From Pseudomonas baltica (GTDB lineage Bacteria > Pseudomonadota > Gammaproteobacteria > Pseudomonadales > Pseudomonadaceae): 64,000 bases of DNA. The translations under genes were made by a program, and so were the position numbers. Within the stretch, counting starts at the first letter, position 1. The number at the start of each line of letters is the position of its first letter. Below are positions 1 through 9,753 of this stretch, one piece after another. The notes below the pieces were generated by a model that had not been told where the DNA came from, did not search any database, and saw only the letters and a program-made list of their open reading frames with translations. The stretch lies in the NCBI RefSeq assembly GCF_014235765.1, contig NZ_JACMYH010000003.1:124001-188000 (forward strand). The letters are read 5' to 3'.

Positions 1-1412
1 ACCTGGCCGACGCTCTCAAGGCGACGGTCAAGCAACTGCACGGCGCCTACGGCCTGGCGGCCATCAGCGTGCACCAACCCGACCGTCTGGTGGCCGCCCG
101 CAGCGGCAGCCCACTGGTCATCGGCCTGGGCATGGGCGAGAACTTCCTCGCCTCAGACCAGTTGGCGCTGCGTCAGGTGACCGACCGTTTCATGTACCTG
201 GAGGAAGGTGACATTGCCGAGATCCGCCGTGAAAGCGTGCAGATCTGGGATGCCGCCGGCATGCCTGTGCAACGTGAAAGCGTGCAGTATCACGAAGGCG
301 CCGAGGCGGCCGACAAGGGCGAGTATCGCCACTTCATGATGAAAGAGATCCACGAGCAGCCCACCGTGGTACAGCGCACCCTGGAAGGTCGCCTGGGCCA
401 GAACCAGGTGCTGGTGCAGGCCTTCGGTCCGCAGGCCGCCGAGCTGTTCGCCAAGGTGCGCAATGTGCAGATCGTGGCGTGCGGCACCAGCTATCACGCC
501 GGTATGGTTGCGCGCTATTGGCTCGAGGGCCTGGCCGGCATCCCCTGCCAGGTCGAAGTGGCCAGCGAGTTCCGCTATCGCAAGGTCGTGGTGCAGCCCG
601 ACACGCTGTTCGTTTCCATTTCACAGTCCGGTGAAACGGCCGACACCCTGGCCGCGCTGCGCAACGGCAAGCAATTGGGCTTCCTCGGAAGCCTGGCGAT
701 CTGCAACGTCGGCATCAGCTCTTTGGTGCGCGAGTCCGACCTGACCTTGCTGACCCAGGCAGGTCCGGAAATCGGTGTCGCTTCGACCAAGGCCTTCACC
801 ACTCAACTGGTTGCGTTGATGCTGCTGACGCTGTCGCTTGGCCAAGTGCACGCAACGCTGGAGGAGGGCGTGGAAGCCGAGCTGGTGGCCGAACTGCGCC
901 GTCTGCCGACACGCCTGGGCGAAGCGCTGGCCATGGACACCACCATCGAGCGCATCGCCGAGCTGTTCGCCGAGAAGCACCACACGCTGTTCCTGGGCCG
1001 CGGCGCGCAATTCCCGGTGGCGATGGAAGGCGCGCTGAAGCTCAAGGAAATCTCCTACATTCATGCCGAAGCCTATCCGGCCGGTGAGCTGAAGCACGGG
1101 CCGCTGGCGCTGGTGGACAAGGACATGCCCGTGGTAACCGTGGCGCCGAACAACGAGCTGCTGGAAAAGCTCAAGTCCAACCTGCAGGAAGTCCGTGCCC
1201 GCGGCGGTGAGCTGGTGGTCTTCGCCGATGAGCAGGCGCAACTTAGCAATGGTCCCGGCACCCATGTGGTGGCCATGCCGCACATCATCGATGCACTGGC
1301 GCCGATCCTCTACACCATTCCTTTGCAGCTGCTTTCGTACTATGTGGCGGTGCTCAAGGGTACGGACGTGGATCAGCCGCGTAATTTGGCGAAGTCGGTG
1401 ACGGTGGAGTGA
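1..1412 (+). CDS. glmS: Glutamine--fructose-6-phosphate aminotransferase (isomerizing), 3' part
   Basis: GlmS makes glucosamine-6-phosphate from fructose-6-phosphate and glutamine, the first step to UDP-GlcNAc for peptidoglycan and LPS. The gene runs in from the left edge. The frame opens at base 3 and 469 residues are visible, so about the first 140 residues, including the catalytic Cys1 of the glutaminase domain, lie outside. Visible are the end of the glutaminase domain and both SIS sugar-isomerase domains, with [28 protein letters not shown] and the [12 protein letters not shown] stretch. The protein ends in LAKSVTVE, the typical GlmS tail that forms the active-site lid. Nothing looks broken; only the window edge truncates it. 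Confidence 0.97.
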   Translation, partial: LADALKATVKQLHGAYGLAAISVHQPDRLVAARSGSPLVIGLGMGENFLASDQLALRQVTDRFMYLEEGDIAEIRRESVQIWDAAGMPVQRESVQYHEGAEAADKGEYRHFMMKEIHEQPTVVQRTLEGRLGQNQVLVQAFGPQAAELFAKVRNVQIVACGTSYHAGMVARYWLEGLAGIPCQVEVASEFRYRKVVVQPDTLFVSISQSGETADTLAALRNGKQLGFLGSLAICNVGISSLVRESDLTLLTQAGPEIGVASTKAFTTQLVALMLLTLSLGQVHATLEEGVEAELVAELRRLPTRLGEALAMDTTIERIAELFAEKHHTLFLGRGAQFPVAMEGALKLKEISYIHAEAYPAGELKHGPLALVDKDMPVVTVAPNNELLEKLKSNLQEVRARGGELVVFADEQAQLSNGPGTHVVAMPHIIDALAPILYTIPLQLLSYYVAVLKGTDVDQPRNLAKSVTVE

Positions 1413-1485
1413 GGGGGGTGTGAGGCGGTAAGCGCCTTCATCGTAGAAATCAGCCGATCCTACCTCCGGACGCCCAAGCGCACAT

Positions 1486-2016
1486 TCACACGCTGCCCTT
1501 GGGCTCCACACTCGCCAGGATCCGATCCAGCCGCTCCAGGATCTCCTTGTCGATCTTTTCATGCAGCCGCATGATTTCCAGCTCCGCGCGCAGGTTCACC
1601 TCGAAGTCCAGGCTCGCGGCCAGGCGGTCTTTGGCCGACTGGCGGTTCTGACTCATCATGATCACCGGCGCCTGGATGGCCGCGACGGTAGAGAGCATCA
1701 GGTTGAGAAAGATGTACGGGTAAGGGTCGAAGGCCAGGCCGAAGTGATCGAGCACATCGGTATTGAGCAGCATCCAGCCGAACAGGATGATGGTAAAGGC
1801 GATGATGAACGCCCATGAGCCGCCGATCGCCGCAACCCGATCAGACAGTCTTTCGCCGAACGTTGCGACTTCGTCGGAGGCGTCACTGGCATCGCGACTG
1901 ACGGGCAGACGCTTTTTCATCTGCTCCAGAACATGTATTTCTTCAGGTTCGAGCTGATGGGGGTGTTTGCCAAGGAAGCGTTGAGCCAGAGGTTCAAGTG
2001 GGTGCTTGGTGGCCAT
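1486..2016 (-). CDS. DUF1003 family inner-membrane protein
   Basis: A 176-residue protein with a soluble N-terminal part (about 1-65), two hydrophobic segments (about 68-86, FIIAFTIILFGWMLL, and about 98-118, YIFLNLMLSTVAAIQAPVIM) and a charged, probably coiled C-terminus rich in Glu, Lys and Arg. The order of the two helices and the APVIMMSQNRQ segment after the second one fit the DUF1003 family, which has no established biochemical role. It is convergent with glmS across a 73-bp gap and has no operon partner. Family assignment is good; function is unknown. Confidence 0.8.
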   Translation of the reverse strand: MATKHPLEPLAQRFLGKHPHQLEPEEIHVLEQMKKRLPVSRDASDASDEVATFGERLSDRVAAIGGSWAFIIAFTIILFGWMLLNTDVLDHFGLAFDPYPYIFLNLMLSTVAAIQAPVIMMSQNRQSAKDRLAASLDFEVNLRAELEIMRLHEKIDKEILERLDRILASVEPKGSV

Positions 2017-2222
2017 GGGGCAGGGTCTTCAGATGGGGAGAAAGACGGACACTATCCCATGGAATTCGGCAGCGCTGAATGCTCGGATGTGCCTGTGGCA
2101 CCGCGCGTTCGGTGAAATTTCACCAGTGGCCCATGCAGTGCCATTTCAGCGACATGGAGGTTTTTTTCCCGCTCAATGAGAATCCCCCTTCAGAATCGAG
2201 AATTTGTTCTTATAGTGCAGTC

Positions 2223-2960
2223 ATGAACGACCCACGAACCACCAGCATTGTCGACCGTGTGCTGCAGGTGCTGACCTGCGTGGCCAAGGCTGGGCAACCG
2301 ATTGCGGCCAAGCGCATTGCCGCGCAGGTGCAGATGCCATTGAGCACGGTCTACCGGCACCTGGCGTCGTTGAAGAAGTGGGGCCTGCTGCAAGAACACA
2401 TGACCACGGGGCTGTACGAGCCAGGCGCGACCGGCGTGCAGTTGGCGTGGGGTTTCGATCAGACCTCCAACCTGATCAGCCAGAGCCGCGACGAGATCAG
2501 TGCCCTGGCTGAGCGCACGGGAGAAAGCGTCGGCTTGTTGGTGTACAGCAACGGCCAGATGGTGTGCATCGCCATGGAGGAGAGCAGCAGCTCGCTGCGT
2601 TGCTCGTTCACCAAGGGCCGCGCCCACTCCATGATGCAGGGTGCATCGGCCAAGAGCTTGCTGGCGTTTCTGACCGAGCCGGTGCAGCGCCAGTTGCTCG
2701 CAGAGCAAGCGCAACAGGGCGCCGTGGACGTCGCGGCGCTGGAAAAGGAGATCGCCCGAATTCGCAAGAATGGCTATGCCACCAGTGACAGTGAGGTCGA
2801 TCTGGGTGTTTGGGGCGTGAGCGTCCCGCTGATTTCAGCGGACGGTGCCCTGGAAGGCACCATTACGTTGATGGCGCCGTCATTGCGCGTTGGCCCACGG
2901 GAGGCTGAACTGATCAGCCTCACCAGAAAAGCAGCCAGCCGCATCTGCAATCGCTTCTAA
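2223..2960 (+). CDS. IclR-family transcriptional regulator
   Basis: A 245-residue IclR regulator. The N-terminal winged helix-turn-helix (about 10-60) contains AAKRIAAQVQMPLSTVYRHL, and the rest is the IclR effector-binding domain with MVCIAMEES and GVWGVSVPLI. I chose the ATG at 2223 because it gives the usual family length. In-frame upstream ATGs exist, but the added sequence does not look like IclR. A TATAGT that could be a -10 lies only 6 bases before this ATG, so the mRNA may be nearly leaderless. The gene sits just upstream of the transporter and hutFGD genes in the same direction. It is the obvious candidate regulator for them, perhaps with a formylated or formimino-glutamate ligand; that is inference from position. 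Confidence 0.85.
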   Translation: MNDPRTTSIVDRVLQVLTCVAKAGQPIAAKRIAAQVQMPLSTVYRHLASLKKWGLLQEHMTTGLYEPGATGVQLAWGFDQTSNLISQSRDEISALAERTGESVGLLVYSNGQMVCIAMEESSSSLRCSFTKGRAHSMMQGASAKSLLAFLTEPVQRQLLAEQAQQGAVDVAALEKEIARIRKNGYATSDSEVDLGVWGVSVPLISADGALEGTITLMAPSLRVGPREAELISLTRKAASRICNRF

Positions 2961-3020
2961 CTGCCGCCCAATCCATGTTTCAGGTCCTGACCGGACCTAC
3001 CCTTGCCGAAGGAATTCGTG

Positions 3021-3776
3021 ATGAAAGCGTTGAAGTTATTCACCCCCCTGGCTGCCGCGCTGACGCTGATGGCTTCGCTGTGCACCTCGGCCCAGGCAGC
3101 CGATGAAGTGATGCGTGTCGGCACCGATGCGACCTTTCCACCCATGGAGTTCGTGCAGGATGGCAAGCGCACCGGCTTCGATATCGAATTGATCGAAGCC
3201 ATCGGCAAGCAACTGAACAAGAAGGTCGAGTGGATCGACATCGGCTTCAAGGGGCTGATCCCCGGCTTGATTTCCAACCGCTTCGACGTGGCGGCGTCGG
3301 CCATCTACATGACCGAAGAACGGCAGAAGGTGGTCAACTTCACTGATTCCTACTATCGCGGCGGCCTCGCTGTGCTGGTCCTGAAGGATGACACCAGCAT
3401 CGATAAACCCGGCGATCTGGTCGCGGGCAAGAAGGTTTCAGCCCAGGTAGGTACCAAGTCGATCGACTTTCTGAAAACCAACTACCCCGCAGTGAGCGTG
3501 GTGGAAGTGGAAAAGAACCAGGCCATGTTCGACCTGTTGGCCATTGGCCGGGTGAACGCTGCAGTGACCGGGCGCCCGGCGGCGGTGGAATATGCCAAGC
3601 GTCAGCCCAAGGTCCGCGTGCTGGACGAAGGCTTGACCACCGAACTGTACGGTTTTGCCGTTCGCAAGAATGACACCGCGCTGCAACAGCAGATGAACCA
3701 GGCGCTGAAAACCCTGCGCAGCAATGGCGAATACGCCGCACTGACCCAGAAGTGGTTCGGCACCACCAAAGAATAA
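3021..3776 (+). CDS. Polar amino-acid ABC transporter, periplasmic substrate-binding protein
   Basis: A 251-residue family-3 solute-binding protein. Residues 1-26 form a Sec signal peptide ending SAQA. The mature part has [25 protein letters not shown] and the [18 protein letters not shown] stretch typical of His/Lys/Arg/Gln-type binding proteins. The start at 3021 follows AAGGAA at 3009-3013. It is the first gene of a binding protein-permease-ATPase set that leads into hutF, hutG and hutD. The ligand cannot be read from the sequence; histidine, formiminoglutamate or another glutamate derivative are the candidates the context suggests. Confidence 0.92.
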   Translation: MKALKLFTPLAAALTLMASLCTSAQAADEVMRVGTDATFPPMEFVQDGKRTGFDIELIEAIGKQLNKKVEWIDIGFKGLIPGLISNRFDVAASAIYMTEERQKVVNFTDSYYRGGLAVLVLKDDTSIDKPGDLVAGKKVSAQVGTKSIDFLKTNYPAVSVVEVEKNQAMFDLLAIGRVNAAVTGRPAAVEYAKRQPKVRVLDEGLTTELYGFAVRKNDTALQQQMNQALKTLRSNGEYAALTQKWFGTTKE

Positions 3777-3857
3777 ACCGCCGCTGCAGGTTCGGCCGAT
3801 GCTGCGACGAGCCTGCACACTTTACGCCTTCAACCGTAAGCCTCTGCGGAGTACCTC

Positions 3858-4523
3858 ATGGATCTCGACTTTTCCCCGGTCTGGGACGGCTGGCGCGCGC
3901 TCGCCTCCGGTACCCTGACCACCATCGAAATCACCGCTGCAGCGTTGGTGCTGGGCTGTGTCCTGGGCCTGTTGATCGGGTTGGGGCGGCTGAATCCCAA
4001 GCGCACGCTGATCTACGGGCTGTGCACCACCTACCTGACGCTGGTCCGCGGCACGCCGCTGCTGGTGCAGCTGTTCATTCTGTTCTTTGGCCTGCCGCAC
4101 TTCGGCATTCAGTTACCCGCTTATGTGTGCGGAATTTTCGGCCTGGGCATCTACAGTGCGGCCTATGTCTCGGAGATTGTCAGGGGTTCGATCCAGTCGG
4201 TGGAAAAGGGCCAGATGGAAGCCGCCCGCTCGCTGGGTCTGCCGCACAAACTGGCGATGCGCAAGGTCATCCTGCCCCAGGCCTTCGTGCGCATGATCCC
4301 CGCCCTGGGCAACGAATTCATCGCGTTGATCAAGAACTCGGCGCTGGTGTCACTGCTCACCATCGCCGACGTGATGCACGAAGGCGAGAAGATCATCAGC
4401 GTGTCCTACCGTTCGCTCGAAGTGTACCTCGCCATTGCCGTCATCTACCTGATGCTGACCAGCATCACCACCTTGATCCTGCGCCGCACCGAGAAAGTGC
4501 TGCGCGCCGACGGGAGAGTGTGA
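3858..4523 (+). CDS. Polar amino-acid ABC transporter, permease
   Basis: A 221-residue inner-membrane permease of the HisMQ/GlnP type. It has several transmembrane segments, the first around 15-40, and the cytoplasmic EAA loop that contacts the ATPase ([20 protein letters not shown]). The following [24 protein letters not shown] is highly characteristic of this family. Its TGA stop overlaps the ATG of the ATPase gene (ATGA), so the two are translationally coupled. Only one permease gene is present, so it probably works as a homodimer. Confidence 0.93.
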   Translation: MDLDFSPVWDGWRALASGTLTTIEITAAALVLGCVLGLLIGLGRLNPKRTLIYGLCTTYLTLVRGTPLLVQLFILFFGLPHFGIQLPAYVCGIFGLGIYSAAYVSEIVRGSIQSVEKGQMEAARSLGLPHKLAMRKVILPQAFVRMIPALGNEFIALIKNSALVSLLTIADVMHEGEKIISVSYRSLEVYLAIAVIYLMLTSITTLILRRTEKVLRADGRV

Positions 4524-5296
4524 TGAGCACCGCCATTATCGATATTCAAAACCTGAGCAAATCGTTTGGCACGCATCAGGTGCTGCACAACATCGACTTC
4601 AGCGTACAGGCCAGCCAGGTCGTGGTGGTGATCGGGCCCAGCGGGTCGGGCAAGAGCACTTTCCTGCGTTGCATGAACGGCTTGGAAACCGCCGAAGGCG
4701 GGACGCTGCGCGCGTGTGGCCATACCGTGGTGGAGCAGGGCAGGATGATGTCGGAGAGCAAACTGGACGCCCTGCGCAGCGAAGTCGGCATGGTGTTCCA
4801 GTCGTTCAACCTGTTCCCGCACCTCAGCGTGCTGGACAACATCATCCTGGCGCCCATGGCCCTGCGCGGCAGATCGCGCCAAGCGGCCGAAGAGCAGGGG
4901 CTGCGCCTGTTGAACAAGGTTGGCCTGGAGCACAAGGCGCAGGTTTACCCCGGCACTTTGTCCGGTGGGCAGAAGCAGCGCGTTGCGATTGCCCGCGCAT
5001 TGGCCATGGAGCCCAAGGTCATGCTGTTCGACGAGCCTACCTCGGCGCTGGATCCGGAGCTGGTGGGCGAGGTATTGCAGGTCATGAAGACCCTGGCGAG
5101 CGAAGGCATGACCATGATCATCGTTACCCACGAAATGGGATTTGCCCGGGAAGTGGCCGACGTGGTGGTGGTCATGGATCAAGGCGCGATTGTCGAGGCC
5201 GCGCCACCGGCGCAGCTGTTCACCGCACCGCGTGAAGCGCGGACCCGCAGTTTCCTGCACAGCGTGCTGTCGCGAGACGCAGCGCCTGTTCTTTGA
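4523..5296 (+). CDS. Polar amino-acid ABC transporter, ATP-binding protein
   Basis: A 257-residue ABC ATPase that powers the importer. Visible motifs are Walker [10 protein letters not shown] (about 38-46), the Q-loop [10 protein letters not shown], the signature LSGGQKQR, Walker [15 protein letters not shown] and the H-loop in IIVTHEM. The ATG at 4523 overlaps the stop of the permease gene. An in-frame open stretch continues far upstream but overlaps the permease and is not ABC-like. HutF begins 34 bases further on, so the importer and the degradation enzymes are probably one transcript. Confidence 0.95.
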   Translation: MSTAIIDIQNLSKSFGTHQVLHNIDFSVQASQVVVVIGPSGSGKSTFLRCMNGLETAEGGTLRACGHTVVEQGRMMSESKLDALRSEVGMVFQSFNLFPHLSVLDNIILAPMALRGRSRQAAEEQGLRLLNKVGLEHKAQVYPGTLSGGQKQRVAIARALAMEPKVMLFDEPTSALDPELVGEVLQVMKTLASEGMTMIIVTHEMGFAREVADVVVVMDQGAIVEAAPPAQLFTAPREARTRSFLHSVLSRDAAPVL

Positions 5297-5330
5297 TGGC
5301 TTGCGCTTGCGCCACTGCCCAGAGGTTTTT

Positions 5331-6755
5331 GTGGATATACCAATCGATTCAGTTGCCAGCCAAGCCCAGGGCAGTCTGTTTGCCCACAGCGCCTTGCTGC
5401 CTGGTGGCTGGCAGCGCAATGTACTGCTGAGTTGGAACGCCGCTGGCGATCTGACCACCGTGGCCTGCGATGCCGTGCCCTTGGCTGGCACGCCGGTGGC
5501 GCGTGGCCCGGTGATCAGTGGCATGCCCAACCTGCACTCCCACACGTTCCAGCGCGCCATGGCCGGCTTGACCGAAACCCTGGGCGACCCCGCCGACTCC
5601 TTCTGGAGCTGGCGTACCCTGATGTATCGATTTGCCCAGCGCCTGCAGCCTCGGCACTTGCAGGCCATCGGTCGGCACCTGTACATCGAAATGCTCAAGG
5701 CCGGGTACACCTCGGTGTGCGAGTTTCATTACGTGCACCACGACGCTGACGGCCAGCGTTACGCGAACCCCGCCGAATTGTCCCTGCGCGTGGTGCGGGC
5801 GGCCGAAGAAGTAGGCATCGGCATGACCCTGCTTCCGGTGCTTTACCAATACGGTGGGCTAGGCCAGGCAGAACCCTTGCCGCACCAACGTCGTTTCATC
5901 AATTCACCGGAGTGGATTCTGGAGCTGCGTCAGCACCTGCAAAAAGCCATGCCGCAGAACGGCAATCGGCGTTATGGCGTCGCGCCGCATTCGTTACGTG
6001 CCGTGAGCGAAGCGTCCCTGTCGAGACTGATGGATGGCCTGGATGCCGACGATCCGCGCGCGCCCGTGCATATCCATATTGCCGAGCAGACCCGCGAGGT
6101 CGAGGAATGCGAGGCAATCCTCGGCCAGCGACCGGTGCAGTGGCTGTTGGACCGCCAACCCTTGGACCCGCGTTGGTGCCTGGTGCACGCCACCCACATG
6201 GACGACGCTGAATACGCAGCGTTGGCGCGCAGTGGTGCCACCGTAGGGCTATGCCCGAGCACCGAAGCCAATCTTGGCGATGGATTGTTCGACGCTCAGC
6301 GGTTTCTGACAGACAAGGGCCGTTGGGGTATCGGTTCGGACAGCAACGTAGCCGTCAACCCCTGGGCGGAGCTCCGCCTGCTGGAATACGGCCAGCGCCT
6401 GTTGCACCGTCGGCGCAATGTGCTGGCCAGCCCCGACGCGCCGGTGGTGGCGGATCGCCTGTTCGATCAGGCGGTCAAGGGCGGGGCCCAGGCGACCGGC
6501 CGCTCGGTAGCCGGGCTGATGGTGGGGCAGCGTGCCGACCTGGTCGTCATCGATTCCGACGCCGTCAATATCGCCCCGGCCCATCCAGCCCAGCTGTTGT
6601 CCTCGCTGGTGTTCTGCGAGCACGGCAACAATCTGGTACGCGACGTCTTCGTCGGCGGCAGGCAGGTCATCGATGACGGCCAGCACGCCCTGCAAGTGCA
6701 GGCTCTGCAAGGCTACCGCGCCACCCTGGCCGATTTACTGGAGCATACGCTATGA
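5331..6755 (+). CDS. hutF: Formimidoylglutamate deiminase (HutF family)
   Basis: An amidohydrolase-superfamily enzyme that releases ammonia from N-formimino-L-glutamate to give N-formyl-L-glutamate, the five-step histidine route of pseudomonads. Metal-site motifs are visible: SGMPNLHSHTFQRAM (HxH near the N-terminus), VHIHIAEQTREVEECE, LVHATHMD and GIGSDSNV with the catalytic Asp. The GTG at 5331 gives 474 residues, somewhat longer than the roughly 450 typical of HutF. No better start or strong ribosome-binding site is visible, so the N-terminus is uncertain. It overlaps hutG by 4 bases (ATGA). HutH, HutU and HutI are absent from this window. Confidence 0.88.
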   Translation: MDIPIDSVASQAQGSLFAHSALLPGGWQRNVLLSWNAAGDLTTVACDAVPLAGTPVARGPVISGMPNLHSHTFQRAMAGLTETLGDPADSFWSWRTLMYRFAQRLQPRHLQAIGRHLYIEMLKAGYTSVCEFHYVHHDADGQRYANPAELSLRVVRAAEEVGIGMTLLPVLYQYGGLGQAEPLPHQRRFINSPEWILELRQHLQKAMPQNGNRRYGVAPHSLRAVSEASLSRLMDGLDADDPRAPVHIHIAEQTREVEECEAILGQRPVQWLLDRQPLDPRWCLVHATHMDDAEYAALARSGATVGLCPSTEANLGDGLFDAQRFLTDKGRWGIGSDSNVAVNPWAELRLLEYGQRLLHRRRNVLASPDAPVVADRLFDQAVKGGAQATGRSVAGLMVGQRADLVVIDSDAVNIAPAHPAQLLSSLVFCEHGNNLVRDVFVGGRQVIDDGQHALQVQALQGYRATLADLLEHTL

Positions 6756-7555
6756 ATCGGGAACCTACCTTCGAGCTGCATCAGGGCGTCGGCCCTCTGC
6801 TGATATCGATGCCTCACGTCGGCACCTTGCTGCCGGACGAGCTGAAAGCGCATTACAGCCTGGTCGGCCAGGCGGTGGATGACACCGATTGGCATATTCA
6901 TGAGTTGTACGACTTCGCTGTCGCTCTGGGCGCGTCGACGTTGCGTCCACGATTTTCGCGCTACGTGATCGACCTGAACCGGCCTGCCGATGGTGCCAGC
7001 CTGTATCCGGGCCAGAACACCACCGGGCTATGCCCGCTGACGACATTCGACGACGTGCCGCTGTACCAGCCGGGGCACGAACCAGACGATGCGCAAATCG
7101 CACAGCGCTTGGAGCATTACTGGCAGCCGTACCATCGAGCGTTGCAGCAGCAATTGGACCGAATCAAGGCGATCCATGGCTACGCCCTGCTGTGGGACGC
7201 CCACTCGATCCGTTCGGTCATCCCGCACCTGTTCGAAGGCCAGTTACCGGTGTTCAACTTCGGCACCGCCAACGGCAGCGCCTGCGCACCCGGCATCGGG
7301 GAGCAGCTGCTCGCCGTGGCCGAGCGGTTGGCTCCGCAGTTGCCGGCGGTACTCAATGGCCGCTTCAAAGGCGGCTACATCACTCGCCAGTACGGCCACC
7401 CGGCCCAAGGGGTTCACGCCGTACAGCTGGAGTTGGCGCAGCGAGCCTACATGCAGGAAACCGCCCCCTATGGGTTGCAAGCAGACAAGGTCGAGACTCT
7501 CCAGCCGGTACTGCGTGCACTGATCGAGCGATTCATGGCGTTCAAGCCTGCCTGA
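6752..7555 (+). CDS. hutG: N-formylglutamate deformylase
   Basis: A 267-residue N-formylglutamate amidohydrolase that splits N-formyl-L-glutamate into formate and glutamate, the step after HutF. Family features are PLLISMPHVGTLLP near the N-terminus, DDTDWHIHELYDFA, RYVIDLNRP, LWDAHSIRS (a probable metal-ligand region) and the GRFKGGYITRQYG stretch. Length and order agree with the HutG family. It is coupled to hutF by a 4-base overlap and followed after 24 bases by hutD. Confidence 0.93.
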   Translation: MNREPTFELHQGVGPLLISMPHVGTLLPDELKAHYSLVGQAVDDTDWHIHELYDFAVALGASTLRPRFSRYVIDLNRPADGASLYPGQNTTGLCPLTTFDDVPLYQPGHEPDDAQIAQRLEHYWQPYHRALQQQLDRIKAIHGYALLWDAHSIRSVIPHLFEGQLPVFNFGTANGSACAPGIGEQLLAVAERLAPQLPAVLNGRFKGGYITRQYGHPAQGVHAVQLELAQRAYMQETAPYGLQADKVETLQPVLRALIERFMAFKPA

Positions 7556-7579
7556 CATTCCTTTGGTAGCCAGATTCCG

Positions 7580-8179
7580 ATGACCGATGCGCACGTATAC
7601 CGCCCCGAAGATTACGCGTCCATGCCGTGGAAGAACGGCGGCGGCAGTACCCTGGAAATTGTCCGGCAGCGCTCCGTCGATGACAGCGGGTATGACTGGC
7701 GCCTGTCGATTGCCCAGATCAGCGCCGACGGACCTTTCTCCGTGTTCGCCGGTTATAGCCGGATCATCACCGTGCTGCACGGCGATGGCATGGTGTTGGA
7801 AGTGAACGGGGTGGAGAGCAGGGCGCTGGGTCCCATCCAGCCTATGAGTTTCGACGGTGGGGCGAAGGTACGGTGTCGGTTGCTGGGTTCACCCATCGAG
7901 GACTTCAACCTGATCTACCGCCACGATCGGATCCAGGCATCGTTGCGCTGGGTGGATTGCCATCCGGTGGTGGTGTTGAGCTCGGTGGCGGCCGAGGTGA
8001 TCTTCTTCAACGCCTCTTCAGATGCTGTCCAGGTGACCGACGCGAGTGATGGACGCAGACACGAGTTAATCTCGCGGGCAACGTTGCGCTGCACCAACGC
8101 AAGCGGCCGGCGCCAGCGTTACAGCCTGGAGGGTACGGCCGCGCAGGTGTGCGTGGTTGAGCTGGACAGAGTGGGCTGA
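7580..8179 (+). CDS. hutD: HutD/Ves-family cupin protein
   Basis: A 199-residue HutD-family protein with the near-universal N-terminal motif MPWKNGGGSTLEI at about 15-27, followed by WRLSIAQISADGPFSVFAGYSR. The fold is a bicupin. In pseudomonads hutD lies in hut operons and has been proposed to limit hut expression or buffer a pathway intermediate, not to catalyse a core step. It is last in the IclR-transporter-hutFG cluster and is followed by a strong hairpin. Confidence 0.9.
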   Translation: MTDAHVYRPEDYASMPWKNGGGSTLEIVRQRSVDDSGYDWRLSIAQISADGPFSVFAGYSRIITVLHGDGMVLEVNGVESRALGPIQPMSFDGGAKVRCRLLGSPIEDFNLIYRHDRIQASLRWVDCHPVVVLSSVAAEVIFFNASSDAVQVTDASDGRRHELISRATLRCTNASGRRQRYSLEGTAAQVCVVELDRVG

Positions 8180-8292
8180 ACCGCAGCGGCTGAATGTCCA
8201 CCTTGTCGGGCGAACCGTCCCGTGCCTGCAACATCAGCCTTTGCCGCTTGCCCTTTGGAAGTCTGTACAGGGCTAGGAACGGCGCGTGGGTC

Positions 8293-8325
8293 CCTTGCAG
8301 CTCAGGCAGCGCCTGAACTGCAAGG
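8293..8325. terminator. Inverted repeat between convergent genes, probable terminator hairpin
   Basis: Arms CCTTGCAGCTCAGGC (8293-8307) and GCCTGAACTGCAAGG (8311-8325) form a 15-bp stem with one mismatch and a 3-base loop. It lies between hutD (+) and the acyltransferase (-). No clear T-run follows on either side, so a factor-independent terminator is likely but not certain. Confidence 0.55.
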
Positions 8326-8340
8326 ACAGTCACCCGATTT

Positions 8341-9627
8341 TCAGGCTGCGCGCAGGGCGTTGGTGTTGCCCGACGTCTCACGCTTGCTCTTCACCACCCA
8401 GCGACTCAACGGACCCTGCAACAGCCACTGCCGCGTGCGGTTGCCAATCTGCTCCTGAAAGATCACGCACAGAATGATGCACGCCAGCAGCAGCAGCGGG
8501 TAGTAAGTCAGCGACAATGGATGCCCCTTGGCCTCTGCCACGCACGCCGCCGCATTGGTGAAGCACAGGTTCACGTCGATGTTCGCCAGCATTTCCAAGC
8601 GACGGAAGACGATGAAGATCGGCGTGTGCAGGGCGAACATCGGCAGTGACGCGGCGCCCAGCCGGCGAGCCCATTTGATATGCCGCTCGCTTTGCGCACT
8701 CGAGGCCATGGCGCACAGGATGATGACGCTGAGCACCATCGGCAGCAGCAAGCCATTGTGCAGCAGCACATACCAATGGCTCTCGCCTCGCCAGTTGACC
8801 TCGGCGGCGATCGCCACACCGAACCCCAGGGCAATCACCGCCATCAATTTGCGAGGCCCGCGCAGGCCGGTACCCATCAGCCGATAATCGCGAAACAGCA
8901 GGTAGGCGACGATGCCTGCTAAAAAGACCGGCAGCCGCAGCAACGGGAAGTGGTGCAGGAAGCCAATCCAGATCGAGCTGTAGTCGTCATTGAGGACCAC
9001 CAGCAATGGAGGGATCAGGCAGGCGGCCCAGATGATCAGCAGCAACCCTACCTTATGTTTGGCGGCTGCCAGGCGTGGCGCAAACCAGGGGAATGTCAGG
9101 TAGAAGAAGAACAGCGCCGAGATCGACCACAGCGGGCCGTTGTAGGCCAGGTAAACCGGGTTCCAGGCCTGCAGCAGGGTAACCTGCAGCACAGCATTCA
9201 CGGCTATCTGGAAATCGCTGAGTTTGTATTTGAGCAGCTCGGGCGCGGTACGCTTGAGCAGGTCATCGGAACGATACGCCACACTCAGGTCAGTGTTGCT
9301 GTCGAACAGGCCTGTCAGCGATATCAGAACCACGCAGCTGGCGAGGCCGAATATGTGGATCGGATAGAGGTTGGCAAACCGTTTGGTCATGAAGGAGACC
9401 GGCGGCTCCCGCAGTTTGTTACCGTCGAGGTAGACGTGCGCGAGGAGAAAACCGGACAACGCAAAAAAGCTGCTTGTGGCAAAGAAACCCAATTCGGTGA
9501 ATTCCACCAACCCACTCAGCTGTGTGTATTCCTCGTAGAACGGCAGCGTGTGGAACATCACCAGATACACGCCCAGGAAAAACCGCAGCCATTCCAAACC
9601 GATGAATCTCTCTTTCTCTGCGTTCAT
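8341..9627 (-). CDS. Acyltransferase 3 family integral membrane protein (OafA/NodX type)
   Basis: A 428-residue polytopic protein of the acyltransferase-3 family, which O-acylates surface sugars or other exported acceptors. It starts with GLEWLRFFLGVYLVMFHTL, containing the conserved His, then SSFFALSGFLLAHVY, and has about ten hydrophobic segments. Near the C-terminus ASLPMFALHTPIFIVFRR is also typical. No glycan biosynthesis genes lie nearby, so the acceptor is unknown. It is alone on its strand, 126 bp downstream of the cardiolipin synthase gene. Confidence 0.87.
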   Translation of the reverse strand: MNAEKERFIGLEWLRFFLGVYLVMFHTLPFYEEYTQLSGLVEFTELGFFATSSFFALSGFLLAHVYLDGNKLREPPVSFMTKRFANLYPIHIFGLASCVVLISLTGLFDSNTDLSVAYRSDDLLKRTAPELLKYKLSDFQIAVNAVLQVTLLQAWNPVYLAYNGPLWSISALFFFYLTFPWFAPRLAAAKHKVGLLLIIWAACLIPPLLVVLNDDYSSIWIGFLHHFPLLRLPVFLAGIVAYLLFRDYRLMGTGLRGPRKLMAVIALGFGVAIAAEVNWRGESHWYVLLHNGLLLPMVLSVIILCAMASSAQSERHIKWARRLGAASLPMFALHTPIFIVFRRLEMLANIDVNLCFTNAAACVAEAKGHPLSLTYYPLLLLACIILCVIFQEQIGNRTRQWLLQGPLSRWVVKSKRETSGNTNALRAA

Positions 9628-9753
9628 GCAGGTCCACTTCCCTTTAGTAATATCGAAGCCCGCTCATGGTACACGAAGCGTTTCCAATGTTTCCTTATAT
9701 GTCTAAAGGCAGGCTTCGTTGCCGATCAGCTGACAAATTCGCCTGACTGCGCG

